From: Branchiostoma floridae
Taxonomy: Eukaryota; Chordata; Leptocardii; Amphioxiformes; Branchiostomatidae
Reading direction: 5' to 3'
Length of the DNA stretch: 64,000 nucleotides
NCBI RefSeq assembly: GCF_000003815.2
Contig: NC_049985.1
Location: forward strand, 13,357,567-13,421,566
Of the stretch, positions 1-12,800 are shown piece by piece (the first letter of the stretch is position 1; each line of letters begins with the position of its first letter). A model generated the notes under the pieces. That model saw nothing but the letters and a program-made list of their open reading frames with translations. It did no database searches and had not been told where the DNA came from. Both the position numbers and the translations under genes were made by a program.

Positions 1-502
1 TCTTAAAATTATTTCTATGCATGAATGAAAGTTTCATATAGTGTATTGTCCCGCGTTTGTGTGTTAGGAAAGAAGAGGATTATTGTTCATAAATAAATAA
101 GTGCTGCTGGCACCGGTTCCACATCCGGAAACAAAATTCCTCGTATGTTGAGAAAACACAACCCACGAGGTCGATACAAATCGTGTTAGGCAAACCGCTG
201 TCACCTAAAGTTCGTGCCCCAGTCTAATAACTGCCCCGGTTTTCATGTCAACTCTAATCCTGTTCTGATGTCTATCTGAACGCACCTTTCCCCTAACTCC
301 CACAGACATGTCAAGATATACCGCACAGATAGCACCGATCGCGTGTCAGGTCCGGTAGAATCATACTACTGAGGGAAAAGGCAAGTTTAGGCAGTGGATA
401 TGCTCTTGGGTGGACCTACAGTTCAGGTGTTCACAGGTAAGGGGGCGTTGCCCCTTGGGCGGAACTTTCATTTTCAAGTTTCTCGGCGGATCGATTTCCT
501 GA
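1..502. other. Upstream intergenic DNA
   Basis: I see no coding exon or repeat family here. The short minus-strand ORF at 361-564 has no recognisable content. The stretch becomes more CpG-rich towards the promoter. Confidence 0.5.
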
Positions 503-561
503 CCAATCAAGAGCCTCGTCCAGCGCATGCGTTCGGCAGGTGATACAAACAAGATGGCGCC
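503..561 (+). promoter_or_regulatory. Probable TATA-less core promoter (CCAAT, NRF1-like, YY1-like)
   Basis: A CCAAT box lies at 503-507, GCGCATGCG (NRF1-type palindrome core) at 523-531 and CAAGATGGCGCC (YY1-type) at 550-561. No TATA box is seen. In TATA-less animal promoters YY1 motifs commonly sit at or just after the start site, so transcription probably begins near 540-550 and leaves a 5' UTR of about 130 nt. The start site is inferred, not shown by data. Confidence 0.5.
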
Positions 562-678
562 CATTTATGGTTCCTGATTGCTGTTCTTCCCTCGTACGGA
601 CCGGAGTAATAGTTTGGGATATATCGCGAGTGCAGATCTGCGCTGAGATCTATCCGCTTGGATTTTTAAGGCGGGAGG
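562..678 (+). other. Presumed 5' UTR
   Basis: This is the sequence between the YY1-like motif and the chosen start codon. Two upstream ATGs are present. The one at 553 opens a 7-codon uORF. The one at 567 opens a frame that overlaps the main start out of frame. Both matter only if transcription starts upstream of them. Confidence 0.45.
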
Positions 679-867
679 ATGAGTACCCAGGCGGCGTCGG
701 TGACGGGTTTGGCCGCGCAGCTCGGCCTGCAGGCCGGCGGTGGAGGGTCGGGTGCTGCGACCGACGTCCAAATGAAAACCACCAAGATGAAATTCGCTGT
801 TCTGATCGGGCTGATCCAAGTCGGAGAGGTGTCCAACCGAGACATTCTGGAGACTGTGCTCAACTTG
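679..867 (+). CDS. Exon 1: start codon and N-terminus (residues 1-63)
   Basis: The ATG at 679 has A at -3. A short Gly/Ala-rich variable N-terminus leads into [19 protein letters not shown], the first strongly conserved block of NBEA/LRBA. The variable tract is shorter than the roughly 70-residue one of human NBEA. The donor GTAAGC at 868 is phase 0. The exon is rich in CpG compared with the AT-rich intron that follows. An in-frame ATG at 769 or 787 could also serve, but 679 is the first in frame and has the better context. Confidence 0.88.
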
Positions 868-3800
868 GTAAGCTTCGTCTCTTTAAGATATGCCCAACAA
901 CTCATATGTAACCTCACCAACCTATAGAATTTAAATTTCAGCAGGTGCATAATAACAATAGCATAGCAGTGACTGATGTTATAGTCGCGATGGGACGTCC
1001 CAGCCTCGGACACTGCATTATGTGTTCACCTGGCAATCTCTGGACCAAGACAATAGCAATTAGTGCGCCTGGGGACCCCACGAGCCGACACCGCCCGATC
1101 GATTGGTTCTAGTCTGCATGAGGACCAGGCTAAGCGTGTAATAAAACCAAATGGCGGGGCTGACGTGCTATAGTATAGGGGACCGGGTTGTGACATCACC
1201 GATACAACCTTCTACCCATCTATCATCATTGTAGTGATGCAGGAATCTATAGAGGGAATATCTCTGCATTATGGCAGGGGATGAAAAGTGCACAGATAAA
1301 TGTTATCCAGTTGGTCTGGTGATATGACTCTTAGTTAAAATGTTGCACGTTCACTATTTCATTGATCATGATTAGGCAATAATAGTACTGTACGTGCACT
1401 GTGCTGTGCAGCATGACACTGTGCCTGTCTATCTGTATATGTGTTTGTGTGCAGGCATGTGTGTGTCACTGCATGTGTGCACGCATGTGTGTAGGTGACT
1501 ATCTGGTTATGTAGCTATACCAAAGAATGATAAATGAAGAAGAAGAAGATATACAAGACCTTCTCTCTGTGCCCCTCCCCATCACAAAGAGTTTTCTGAT
1601 GGCCTCTACCATAATGTATACTTTTCAACAATGAAAGGGTGCTATGTCTTTAAAATGGAATATGTTAAAGTGCTAGTTTTGTAAAATCCTGTCAAAAGCT
1701 AGTGACTGCTCCATCACATGTGTATGAGTCACTGAGTGAGACTTCATTCATTCACTCAGTCAGTGTTTGCTCTCAGGTCAAGAAAGTACAAAATAAATGT
1801 GTATTACTCCTTCCAACTTTCACTCGTTCATGAATTTAAACATATTAGAAACATCTCATGAGGATTGAGATAAATCTCAATAACATGCCTTGATTTGAAG
1901 TGTCTGATTTGCTAAAGCCTGATAATAAGTGATATATGGTGTGAAAGTATGTCACACCTGAAATTACAGGTCATAGGTCAACATACCACAGGTCCTTGAC
2001 CTCTAATGACCAGGTACTTGAAAGATGGTAAAGGATATCAGAAGTGTTCGTACATTTCATAACCCATGCTCTATCTGATAGGATTCGCTATAGATACTTA
2101 TTGTAACTTAGCATTCAGTATTTTCAATAGTTGGCTTAAAGATACCATAATCGTAATGCAACTTGTTTACAGAATTACTCATCTGTTTACTCCTGGTGTT
2201 GGGTAATGCGTTATTGTTTGATGATCAATGCTTCTACATAAGTTTAACCCACACCCACCCTTTTCATGAGCATGCTGTACTATTGATATACATACACACA
2301 TCGTACATCCGGTTTACACCGGTGAGGTACAATACATAGTACAGTATTTCCAGTATGAATTTATGATCAGTGTCATTCATGGCAGACACTAAAGTAGTCC
2401 CTGACAGTCCAATGTCTCTTTCTATCATTGTTATCATTGTTATCTATTATTGATATGCAGGGATTGAAATACTATATTTCTGTTTTCCACAATGTATGAT
2501 TCCATATGTACTAAGCCAGTATCGTTGTAGCTTGGCAAATCGTCATTTCAAATATATTTTCTACAAATCATAATTTTTTTCCAGCACTGTTTTCATGCAT
2601 GTAGTTGAGTAATCTATTTGAATTTCATAGAGCAATGATCTTAACTAAAGTACATGCATCTAAAATGAGAGATACCAAAAATAAAATGTACAAAAGTTTG
2701 TACTTATGCTAATTCATGACCTTCTTAAAAAATGTATTTACTACATACATATGTACATAACGCAAGTTCACCTTTATCTGCAGGGTAACCTATTTCCATT
2801 GCTTTTAGAAACAAGTTATTTAGGGATAAAAAGTCAACAACAAACTACAACATTTTAAAGATCAAACTGCTATATTTTCATTATTTGCACTTTGAGTCTA
2901 CAGTCCATCGATTTGATATCCCTAAATACCTTGTTTCTACAAACAACAGAAATAGGTTATTGTGTGCATAAAGGTGAACTCGCGTTACATGTAAATATGT
3001 ATCCTGAAATTTGCCATGTTAGCAAAGCTATAGCTTGCATGATATCTGATAATCTGGACAGTTATGTATGTTTCACCAGAACAACCATATAGCCTACTTT
3101 TATTTATTACCATGTATAAATCAATGTTGCACCTTCAGGCAGCAATTGGACATGTGGTATTTCTTACTGCCCTTTCATATGCTTCAGCACTGTACAGAAT
3201 ATTAATCAATGACTGCCTATAATAACATGCCTCATGGCCCACATACCTGTTCGGAAATTGCAAGGGAATAACCCAGAATAATATCCTGTTGAAATTCCAT
3301 GCTGTCATTGTTTAACATTGTCAGTGTTTAGACCACCTAGATTTTATTGCTTTGATCTATGATGTTGCACGATGTGTTAAGTTTTTTTCGTCAGTTTTAC
3401 AGTTGTAGAGGATTCATACTCTTATAATAGAATTATTTTTACAATACACATTGAACAGTAGAACAATACTAGTACTGTATCTTGGCTGTATTGTGATCAC
3501 TTATATGTACAGAATTGTGAAATATTACTTCTTGCAAATTGCAACTATGAGGATTGAACTGCAACAATATTTCTGTGGTCCAAACGTGTTTTGGCTATAT
3601 GTAAGTCCAGCTTGTACTGACACTAAGTACCCAGATGTGCAGCTTCCCTCCCAACAGATGTGCATTAGAGCCTTATTAGGCCAAACCATCCTGCGCCTAA
3701 GTAACGCTGACAGTCCGGGAATTATACCATTAGACACTTTGGTACACATAGCCCGTAGATTACACCTAAGTACGTCCCACCGGCCCCCCTTTTACTGCTC

Positions 3801-6800
3801 TTTGTGCATTTCTATATTGGTGTAGCTTGCTGGGTAATCTAGATCACAAGTAGATATGGTCATAAATTAAATCATGTGTGCTTTCATGTATTAATCAACG
3901 GCCCCCGTTTGGAAGGAGGATTAGTAGAAATCATTCATTATCGTATTTAAGCAAAATTTTCTTGATGTCTTTATTGTGTATATTTAATATTTTATACCAG
4001 CTAGCTAGACTGTATGCAATTGATAGTAATGATAATTGGGCACATTTTATGGCTATAGGCTTTTAGCTAAGTTCTTAATTGAATAGTGGATGAGAGACAT
4101 TGTGGAAAACTGAAAAGTATTTGTTGTGTATATGTGTTGTATCGTGATATCATGTATACAAAATGGAAAAGAATTTGTTTGCCAAAATAGAACTGTTGCT
4201 TGTTGAATACCGATAAAGGCTGGTTATTAGTTTGTTTCTATCTTCAGAATTCATGTCATTTCTTAATGCCAGAGACTCTAAATATGTATTCTTCTGATCA
4301 CCCCTTATTGCACAAACATTTATTGCATGTTATTACTATCATTTTGTGTTTATTGTCTTTTTTACTGCATCCTTTTATATCCTGCAGTATATGACCATGA
4401 CGGGACATAAAATACCCACGTGCGTGCACACCTTCAAAAAATATCAACAACTTTTGCAATGACTCAGGCTCAGTATCATAAACTACAAATTGAAACACAC
4501 ATTGAAAAAACAGGCCCTGCATGTATGGCTTTGAATGTTAATATACTTATTACATGGATACATTGATGGTTACAAGAGGGGAATTAGTGTTCTTTTGAAT
4601 GTTTCACAAAGGCTGTAGAGTCAGGAAAATCCCATTTGTTATGATGGTCTTCTCAAATGATATCCAAGATACCTTTGAAATAAAGCCCCAATAGAGATTC
4701 TGTCCCCTATAAGCTGAAATGAAAATGAAAGCATAATCAGCCTTAGAAATTGAATCTGCTGGACCTTTATGTAGGGTAAGTGGTTTATAGCGAGATATTT
4801 TCTAACCAAAAGTCAGTCGCGTTTGGGGAATATTTACCACAGAATGCAGAATAGTAATTGTATTTTTCTGTTTGTATATGTTAAAACACTACAATCCGTG
4901 TAATGTGATAGATCCGTATAAGATAGTATTGTGGTTGAAATCAATAAATCAATGTTCTCCTTTGCCAGTTTTCAGGTTATGACATTTGGTGTGACCTCAT
5001 TTATCACAAGATGGATTCCTTAGTTGAAATATTGTCAGTTCTGTGGATATTTTTGATGGATTGTGGATACACACCAATTTGGATATTGCAGTCTCTGGTC
5101 TAGTTATTAAAACAGTGTCTATAGTCCATATAGATTTTCAACGTTTTTTTCAGTTTTAATTTCATAAGGTGGCGCCAATAAAATATACTGTGGGTCAATA
5201 AGAAGTATATATTTGTATGTATACTTGCTGCAGTATGAATATATTTACTGCAAGTTCATATTGTAATGATTTATGAAAAATTGTGTTGTGTGTCCTTACG
5301 TTGCATGTTTGACAAAATGTCATGGCCATAAGAATGACGTAAAAGATGAGTTCTACCCATGACACATCCTTATCCAACTAGAATCTATCACTATATTCAG
5401 TTTCGTTTTTCTGTTCATGTTTTATAAGATCCCTTATTATACAAATGGCCCCTTTGATAAATCGCAAGCTTGTTTCAAGACTAAGTACCCCTGTCCATTC
5501 TCCCTATTCCCACTGGAATCACCCAAGGTCAAACTGAATATAACTGGCCATGATTCTGGTACCAGATTGCCATTTAGATTTCTCACTAATGGACTTTTTT
5601 GTGCTGGCCACCCCCATTCTGTAAATTCATCTATTAGTAAGTGCCTTCTTGTTATAACACAGTGTCTTGAAAAGAAAGGAATACAATGGCAAATAATTCC
5701 ATCAGCTGCTATTGTGTCTGTCTCTCACAATATGATTCATACCCATACATGGGACAGAGGTCAAAGCCATCCATTGAGCGGAATGATTTATTGCATGCAC
5801 AATGTGACAAGTTTTAGCTATTTCCTGGATGTTAAAAACTGAACGGCATGTATAATGATATTTCTACACTTAGAACAAAATCACAAATACACACAATCAG
5901 TGGGAATTTTCTTGATGTAAGAAGAGCATGTTATATAATTACCTGTATATTGATTGTATTTAGTGTTGTATTGAATATGTTTTGTAATGTGTGGTGCACA
6001 ACACCAGCATTCGCTTCTGGTGCAATTTCAATAAAGACATTTTGTGTAGTACATTTCAGAAACATTAACTGCATACCATGCATTCTATTGTTCAAAAAAG
6101 TAAAATTTCAGTCATTGTGTCAATGGCATGCATGACCAAGTTGTATCCTGTTTATTGTATTATGAGTGTTTGTCGCATATTTGAAAACAGACAGGAATCT
6201 GAGGTTTAAACAACATTTCTATCAGAATATGCATAGCAGTGTTCGAAATACCCATCTGCAATCTGCAATTTGCAGAAGGATTTTCAAGATTGCAGAAGAA
6301 AAATTAAACAATCTGCAATATTGCAGAATGAAAAAAATCAGGATTGGGATTCAATGGTTCTTGTATGTTAGCAAACTAGTCGTATTCTCATCCCTACAAG
6401 ACAACATTTAGCTCTTGTATGTTGTCTTGACCTTGTCTTGCTTTTGTTTCCTATTGGACTATCTAAAAGTTGTCTTTACCTATTAGCATATCAATTCATA
6501 GTTAGGGTATGAAACCTGCTCTTCTACAGAACTGCTCAGTGTTACTGACAAAAGGCATTATTAGGTTGAGACGGATGTTTGGAACCATGTGTGTTTGCAG
6601 AAAATATTTTCAAATTGCAGAAGAAAATTTTGACAATCTGCAATATTGCAGAACACCGGACATATGTATTTCGACCACTGCATAATTTGAAAAGACTCAT
6701 ATTCTGATGCAAATGTTTGCCATCTTCTAGGAATCTCGTTATTCAACATATTGTATAAAATAATTTCATTATTCCAGATTACAAACATAACATTAATAGG

Positions 6801-9800
6801 CACATTGGTAATTACTTGATAGGCAATGAGTGTAGTCTGGTTATCTGCATTATCAGACTGCCAGTTACATCTAATCCATCTGTTAATTAGTCTCCCAGGA
6901 AATGAAACTGTGACTCTCAATTCAACCCCATACAAATGTCATGTAAATCAGATATTTTAGTGACAACAATATTTCCTGAACGGCTTTACAAAAGGTTACA
7001 GGGAACACATTTTACATTTTGCAAAAATATTTTCTTTCTAGTTAACATCTATTAGATAGCTCGGGTTAGACAGTTGGTATCATACATACTAATACATCCA
7101 TAGACTGCTATTTTCACCTTTGCCAAGGTTATGTTTTGGTAGATGTCAGGAAAACAAAGGTCAAGTTCAATACTTAGTAATGGTTCCCTAGTGGCTTTCT
7201 CTGGTACTGCAGTGCAACTTCTGTTTTTCATATCTCTTCATGAGTGTACTGTTGTATGTTTTGATTTACGGTCATAAGGATACATAGGGCCCAATATCAA
7301 ATAGCTCGCCAATAATTGTTTTCAGTATTTTTGTTATTTTCATATCCCTACTTCCCTTCACTAATCAGATATTTTTTGGCCGCTTGAAATTTTAATCCTT
7401 TATTATCTTTTAAGATACTTACTCTCATCCAGTATGCACAATGCTGTACTGTCCATGTGATGTAATCCACATGTCCCATATGACAGTGTGCCCGCCTATA
7501 ACCCACGTGCTTGAAAATGCACGGATGTTGCGGTAGCGTTATCTCTTCTGAAACAAGACTAACTAGATAGTCAATGGAGATATCTCGTCCTGAGCTATCA
7601 GTCTCCAGAGTTGTCCAATCTATTCCCTTCTGTCCCTTCCTCGTACTCTAAAGGGATTCGCACAACCGGGGAGTCATAATGAGATAAGGCATTCTATCTC
7701 CATTGACCATCTGTTATTTTTACCGCAAAATTTTGTTACGCATTTACGATGTAATGTGGTAGGATGTTATCCCCTTCAATCGCTGCTTATTGAGTTGCTG
7801 CCCTCAAAATACGCACGACAAACGGAGTGACAGATGCACAGCCAGAGAGGTGGGCTGGCCGGACTAGATTGCCTACACGCACGCTAACGCAAGGCTTTCA
7901 TATGACGATGAATTTTATTTTTCATACGGCTCGCCCTTAGTGTCACATATGACTCGTTAATAGGGGATTTGGGATCTGGCAATATCGACTCCTTTCGGGT
8001 GTGAAGAATGATAGATTTGTAAATGAACGGATTATAATCCCAGCTCCGGCTGTCAGCGAGGATTGATGAGTATACAGTAATGAGATAGCACATGCAGCTG
8101 ATGTACACCCAGCTGCACTACAGTTGAATGTAGAGCTGTAATGGTTTAATGCATATGGAGTGGGGTAGAATCAGCCAAGAAAAGGAAGCTGCGGGACTAT
8201 TCTGTGACTATATTAGTAAGGTTGAAATGATGTAGAAAATGGTGGTCCTGCGCGGCCTCATGGCCTGACGTAATGACATATCAGCATGAATGGCCATGGA
8301 TTTTCCATCACACGCTGAGCGATCGTCGTGCCCGGGGCATTACGGAACTATCCGGCGCCCTTTCAAGGGGAGCGGGATGAATTTTTAATGACGGGTCGTT
8401 TCTACTACCGCCTGCTTCGCTGATTGGTGGAAGAGCAATTACAGCTTGAAGAATAGTAGTTATAGTATGGTCTGTCTGAGGTCTTTGATGTTGAAATCCC
8501 TTGTGGACCCATGAAGACATAGTCATGTTAGCACCATAATGAATTCGCTCTGCTATACTGAAAATATGGGCAGGACAACAGCATGGAAATATGGCAATGA
8601 AAATCTACATGTACTGCAGTGACAGTCTGTAACATGACTGTATCGAAGAACACCATTTCATTAGTATAAAGATGTGTACACATACATATAGTTACATGTA
8701 TAGGCCGACAGTCGATAATAATGTCAAAACCAACCAATACAAAGCCGTTTGAAAAGTAGTCTGTTTTGATACTATTTTGCTGATATTGTTTTATTAATGT
8801 GACAGGAAGTTCTGGTCCACATTTTGGACATTTGACATGAATAATTCAATGACACATTCTTCCCCCATACCCTTACCTTCAGCTTAAAGCTACAGACAAA
8901 ATTACTTGCAATAATTTTTTGCTGTCTGGTAGGCAGTCACTAAATGTTTAACTACAAGGAACAGAATCCAACAGACAAGTACATGCTATTAATGTTCAAA
9001 TAATAGAATCCAGCTGTTCAGCTGTTGAACAATTAATAGTTAGTTGATGTATAGAATTTCAATCACTCTATTAGCACTATTTTAGATACGGCACAAGGTT
9101 TAAAAAAATATAAACATAAAGAAGACATGTTCAGATAAAGAAGAAACAGATAAAGATAAAGAAGTCGTAATATCAATGAGATTGATTTTTGGTCTATTTA
9201 TAGAAAAGTGACAAATACATGTTGGTTGATGGTATTCTAAGCTGCGTTCAATTCTTACATTAATGTATACGTAGCATGATTAATGTCACATAGTCATGCC
9301 CTATAGAATGTTGAATAGAAGTTCAGAATTTCTGTATTGAAATTTGCCTTGTGGTACATGTAATCTGTCATGTAGCATTTTTTCATAAGCACTATTCACT
9401 ATTTGTGATTTCTACTGACATTTTGACTTAACTTGTAGGCCTCTTGCCTCTAGAGGAGGAGCCTACCGTAAGAAAGATTTAGTTGTCAGGTTGCACCTTT
9501 TATCAAGTAAAGTAGACTTTGTGTCTGTGCTATATTATCAGGAGAGCTGATATAGAAGATGGGTGACGTTGACTTATGAATGGAGCCAAGACTCGGGTGA
9601 ATCTTTAACTGATTTTGGTAGACCCACATTAATCAAATCATTCACAATGTCATGGTCAAGCCACTCAAGGGCTTTTGCTCACAATAGTATTTTGTATTGA
9701 GAATAGTGATGGCTTCAAGTGTCTAGTTGATTCCTTCTACTTTTCCCTGATCTCGTGCCCCTATTCACATAATCATACAAGACAGAAATCTGTACACTAC

Positions 9801-12800
9801 GCTTTTCTAGTTTAAAAAATTTAGAAAATCATCTTCCCACTGAAATCATCCAGCCCACGCAACTCTCTTTGAAAATGTTTGGCCTTTTTTCCCACTGCTT
9901 TCTATGAAGAAGTCAAAGCCTATCATTTAAGAAATTATGCTAAATGTTTTGCCTCATGTAAAGCGGCCCTTAAATGCACTGTTAGCTGGGCCCACTGTTG
10001 TGTGGTACTAATACTATATAATAGCTTTAAAAGCTTTCCGCTGTACTCTCAGCTTGTGTGCATCTTGTCTGCATATGACTTCGACCCCGGAGGAAAAGCC
10101 TGCATATTGGTTCCATCATACTTGATAAATTTCCCAATGAAGTCTGACTTCCATGTTTCGGTTATTACGACTTCCATGTGGTTTGAATACAAAGATATAT
10201 TAGAGCTAGAAAAGGCAACATTTGTCAGCAAGTGCATGATTTTCCTCTGACTTCCCCAACAGTGGGTCTGAAAGTATAACCAAGAACATAAGTAGTGTTA
10301 GATTCCCATATTTACATTATGTAAAATATCATGGCAAGGCACAAAAGAGAAAAGAATGGTTGGATAAAAGTGCAAATGTGGCATTAACCATTTTTATCTT
10401 ATGCTAATTTTTCAAAATTTGTAAATCAATATGTATTCAAACATGTCATTCATTTGCCAATGACATAATTACCAGCAGTAATGCAATGTAAGTATTGCCA
10501 ACTAAAGCAATAATATTGATGGCTTTGAATAGAAAATCAAGGAAACCCTGGTGTGTACATATAGCTTCACCTTTCATAATTCCATCAGAATGCCAAAATG
10601 GCACCACGACAAAAAAGTCATGAATTTTAAGTGATTTAAAATCATAGGGGCCTACCAATGCAGCATCAGTAATAATCCTAAGGTATACTCTTCAGATATT
10701 TAGGTGTTCAAGTCAATCTTGAGAAGGCCTCTTCAATAATGTTTTCTTGATGAGGTGATATGAGTGTTTTAGATAATGAGTGTATATACGCTTGTGTGAA
10801 ACATATAGTTTAAGGAAGAAATTGAAATCTACGAATGAAGAAAAATATTTGTGAATAATAATAACACTTCTGCCATACTTTCTTTACAGGATAATTTACC
10901 TATTAGATACTGTATAGCTACATTACATGCATATGTATGAAGTAGTATGTCACTTGTCTACAGTATACATGGTAGACACTGCAGGTAGAGGTTTTGGTTG
11001 GCATTCTCCCCACTGTAAGAGTGAACAGCTGATACAGTACACCAGTGAAACATGCCAGTCTACAGAAGAACTATGTCAATCTGATTACATGCTGTATAGC
11101 TTACCTCCTAATCCAATTGTGGAACAGCAAGAGCTCTGCCAATTCTATTTACCACAAGTCAGAGCTACAACTGACAGGCTTGCCAAAGTGGTCATGACAA
11201 GTTGGCATAGTACAAGGAACAGATATGACACGTGTGGTACCCAATGTTTAGTGGGAGGGAAGTCAAATGTGCAAAGTTGGTATGTTTTTATGACTTTAAT
11301 AGAGCTGAAGGTAAGTAGATTTGAGTGCTCAGTGTCTGAAATCTGGCTTAGTGGAGAGATGAAGAAGAAGCTATTGTTTAGTTGGAAAGGGTTTTGCACA
11401 GATTAATTTATTTTTGGTGGATTTTGTTTGACATTTGTGATTAGTTTGGAAATATCTGAGGTGATCTGAAGTGATCAGTAAGTAGTTGGTATGACTAAAG
11501 GATGAAGGACTGACTGTACTGTAGTGTGGTTGGGTTCATTCAACTTGCTACATAAAGTTTTGCTGATCTTGGATTTGTCATATGCATGTACTTAATATAT
11601 ATCGTTACAGGTGTGTATACAGAAATCATGGATTCTGAATACACTGTTCTTAAGTTTATACACATGACAACTTTTACACATGGCAAAACAATGCGAAATG
11701 CTTTAAAATTAAGTATAGTTCTACACATAGAAGTAGGTATTCATGTGTATTGAAGAGGCTGCACATACAGCTGTTGCCACTTCTAAAAAATCTATATTCG
11801 TACTATTATTCACAGCCAGAAAGGATTATCATTATGTTATGGTGTAAGATGAAGACTTGAAAAAGCATAACAACTAAAATTGCAATCACAAAGTAACAAT
11901 CATGTATTTCACACTTCTACTCCTGGACAAAGTGAAAACATTAGTTACTTGTAGATCTAAACAAGATTTCCCACCATTTAGATGCTTGGTAAAAGAAAAG
12001 GAACATTACTCCACCTTTGCTGAAGTATTGGCATTGGGATGTATAGCAAGAACAGACATTATGTATGCAGGTAGATAAAAAGACAATATATAGAGATCAC
12101 AGCTGCACTAGCAGCTATATCTTATTCCTGCTGGGTAAATTTCAAATGATGGCAACAATCTAATTGTTACTATGCTGTGTTTATACCAGTGTGGTCTAAT
12201 CCAAAAAGTAATACTAGTATTGAGATTGTTATTGTTATGAACTGATGCTTGCCCAGAATTTTATCATTCCTTAATAGTATAGTATTTTAGTACAGTGTTG
12301 ATGAGAAGTTATGACTGTTACAGTCAATTATGATTGTTTCATGAAACATTCATTTGCCTAAAGCATGTTATTCATGTTTAGCACCCAGTGATATATAGGG
12401 GTTTAGCTTGATACATGCATGTACAGTACCTTAATTCTTGAATCAGTCACCATCTATTTTCAATTTCTTTTTACGTTTAAGTCATGCAAAGATTTTAAAA
12501 GTTCACATTATACATGCAAATGTAATATAAATTAGGGCACAAAACTAAGGAAATCAACGTCACATTTAAAGGTTTTTAGGGTACCATTTGTACATATATA
12601 TGTTGATAGATTCAGTACATTCCTACTTAAATTTACTAATTGAACTAAAAGTGCAAACGTCAATCCATGTCCCAAGGTTGCTGGCACGTATGCAGCATAC
12701 ATACATGTGTGATGCTAAAAATAGCATGATATGAATATGTGCATAATTTTCTTATTACTTCCATTCCATTAGTCAATATGTCAAATGTGTTGTCAAATCC

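Noticed and set aside
5417-5842. 141-residue ORF in intron 1
   Set aside because: No similarity to any family I know; consistent with chance open frame.
10927-11406. 159-residue plus-strand ORF in intron 1
   Set aside because: The longest open stretch in intron 1, but composition is intron-like, it has no recognisable domain and no link to the gene's splicing.
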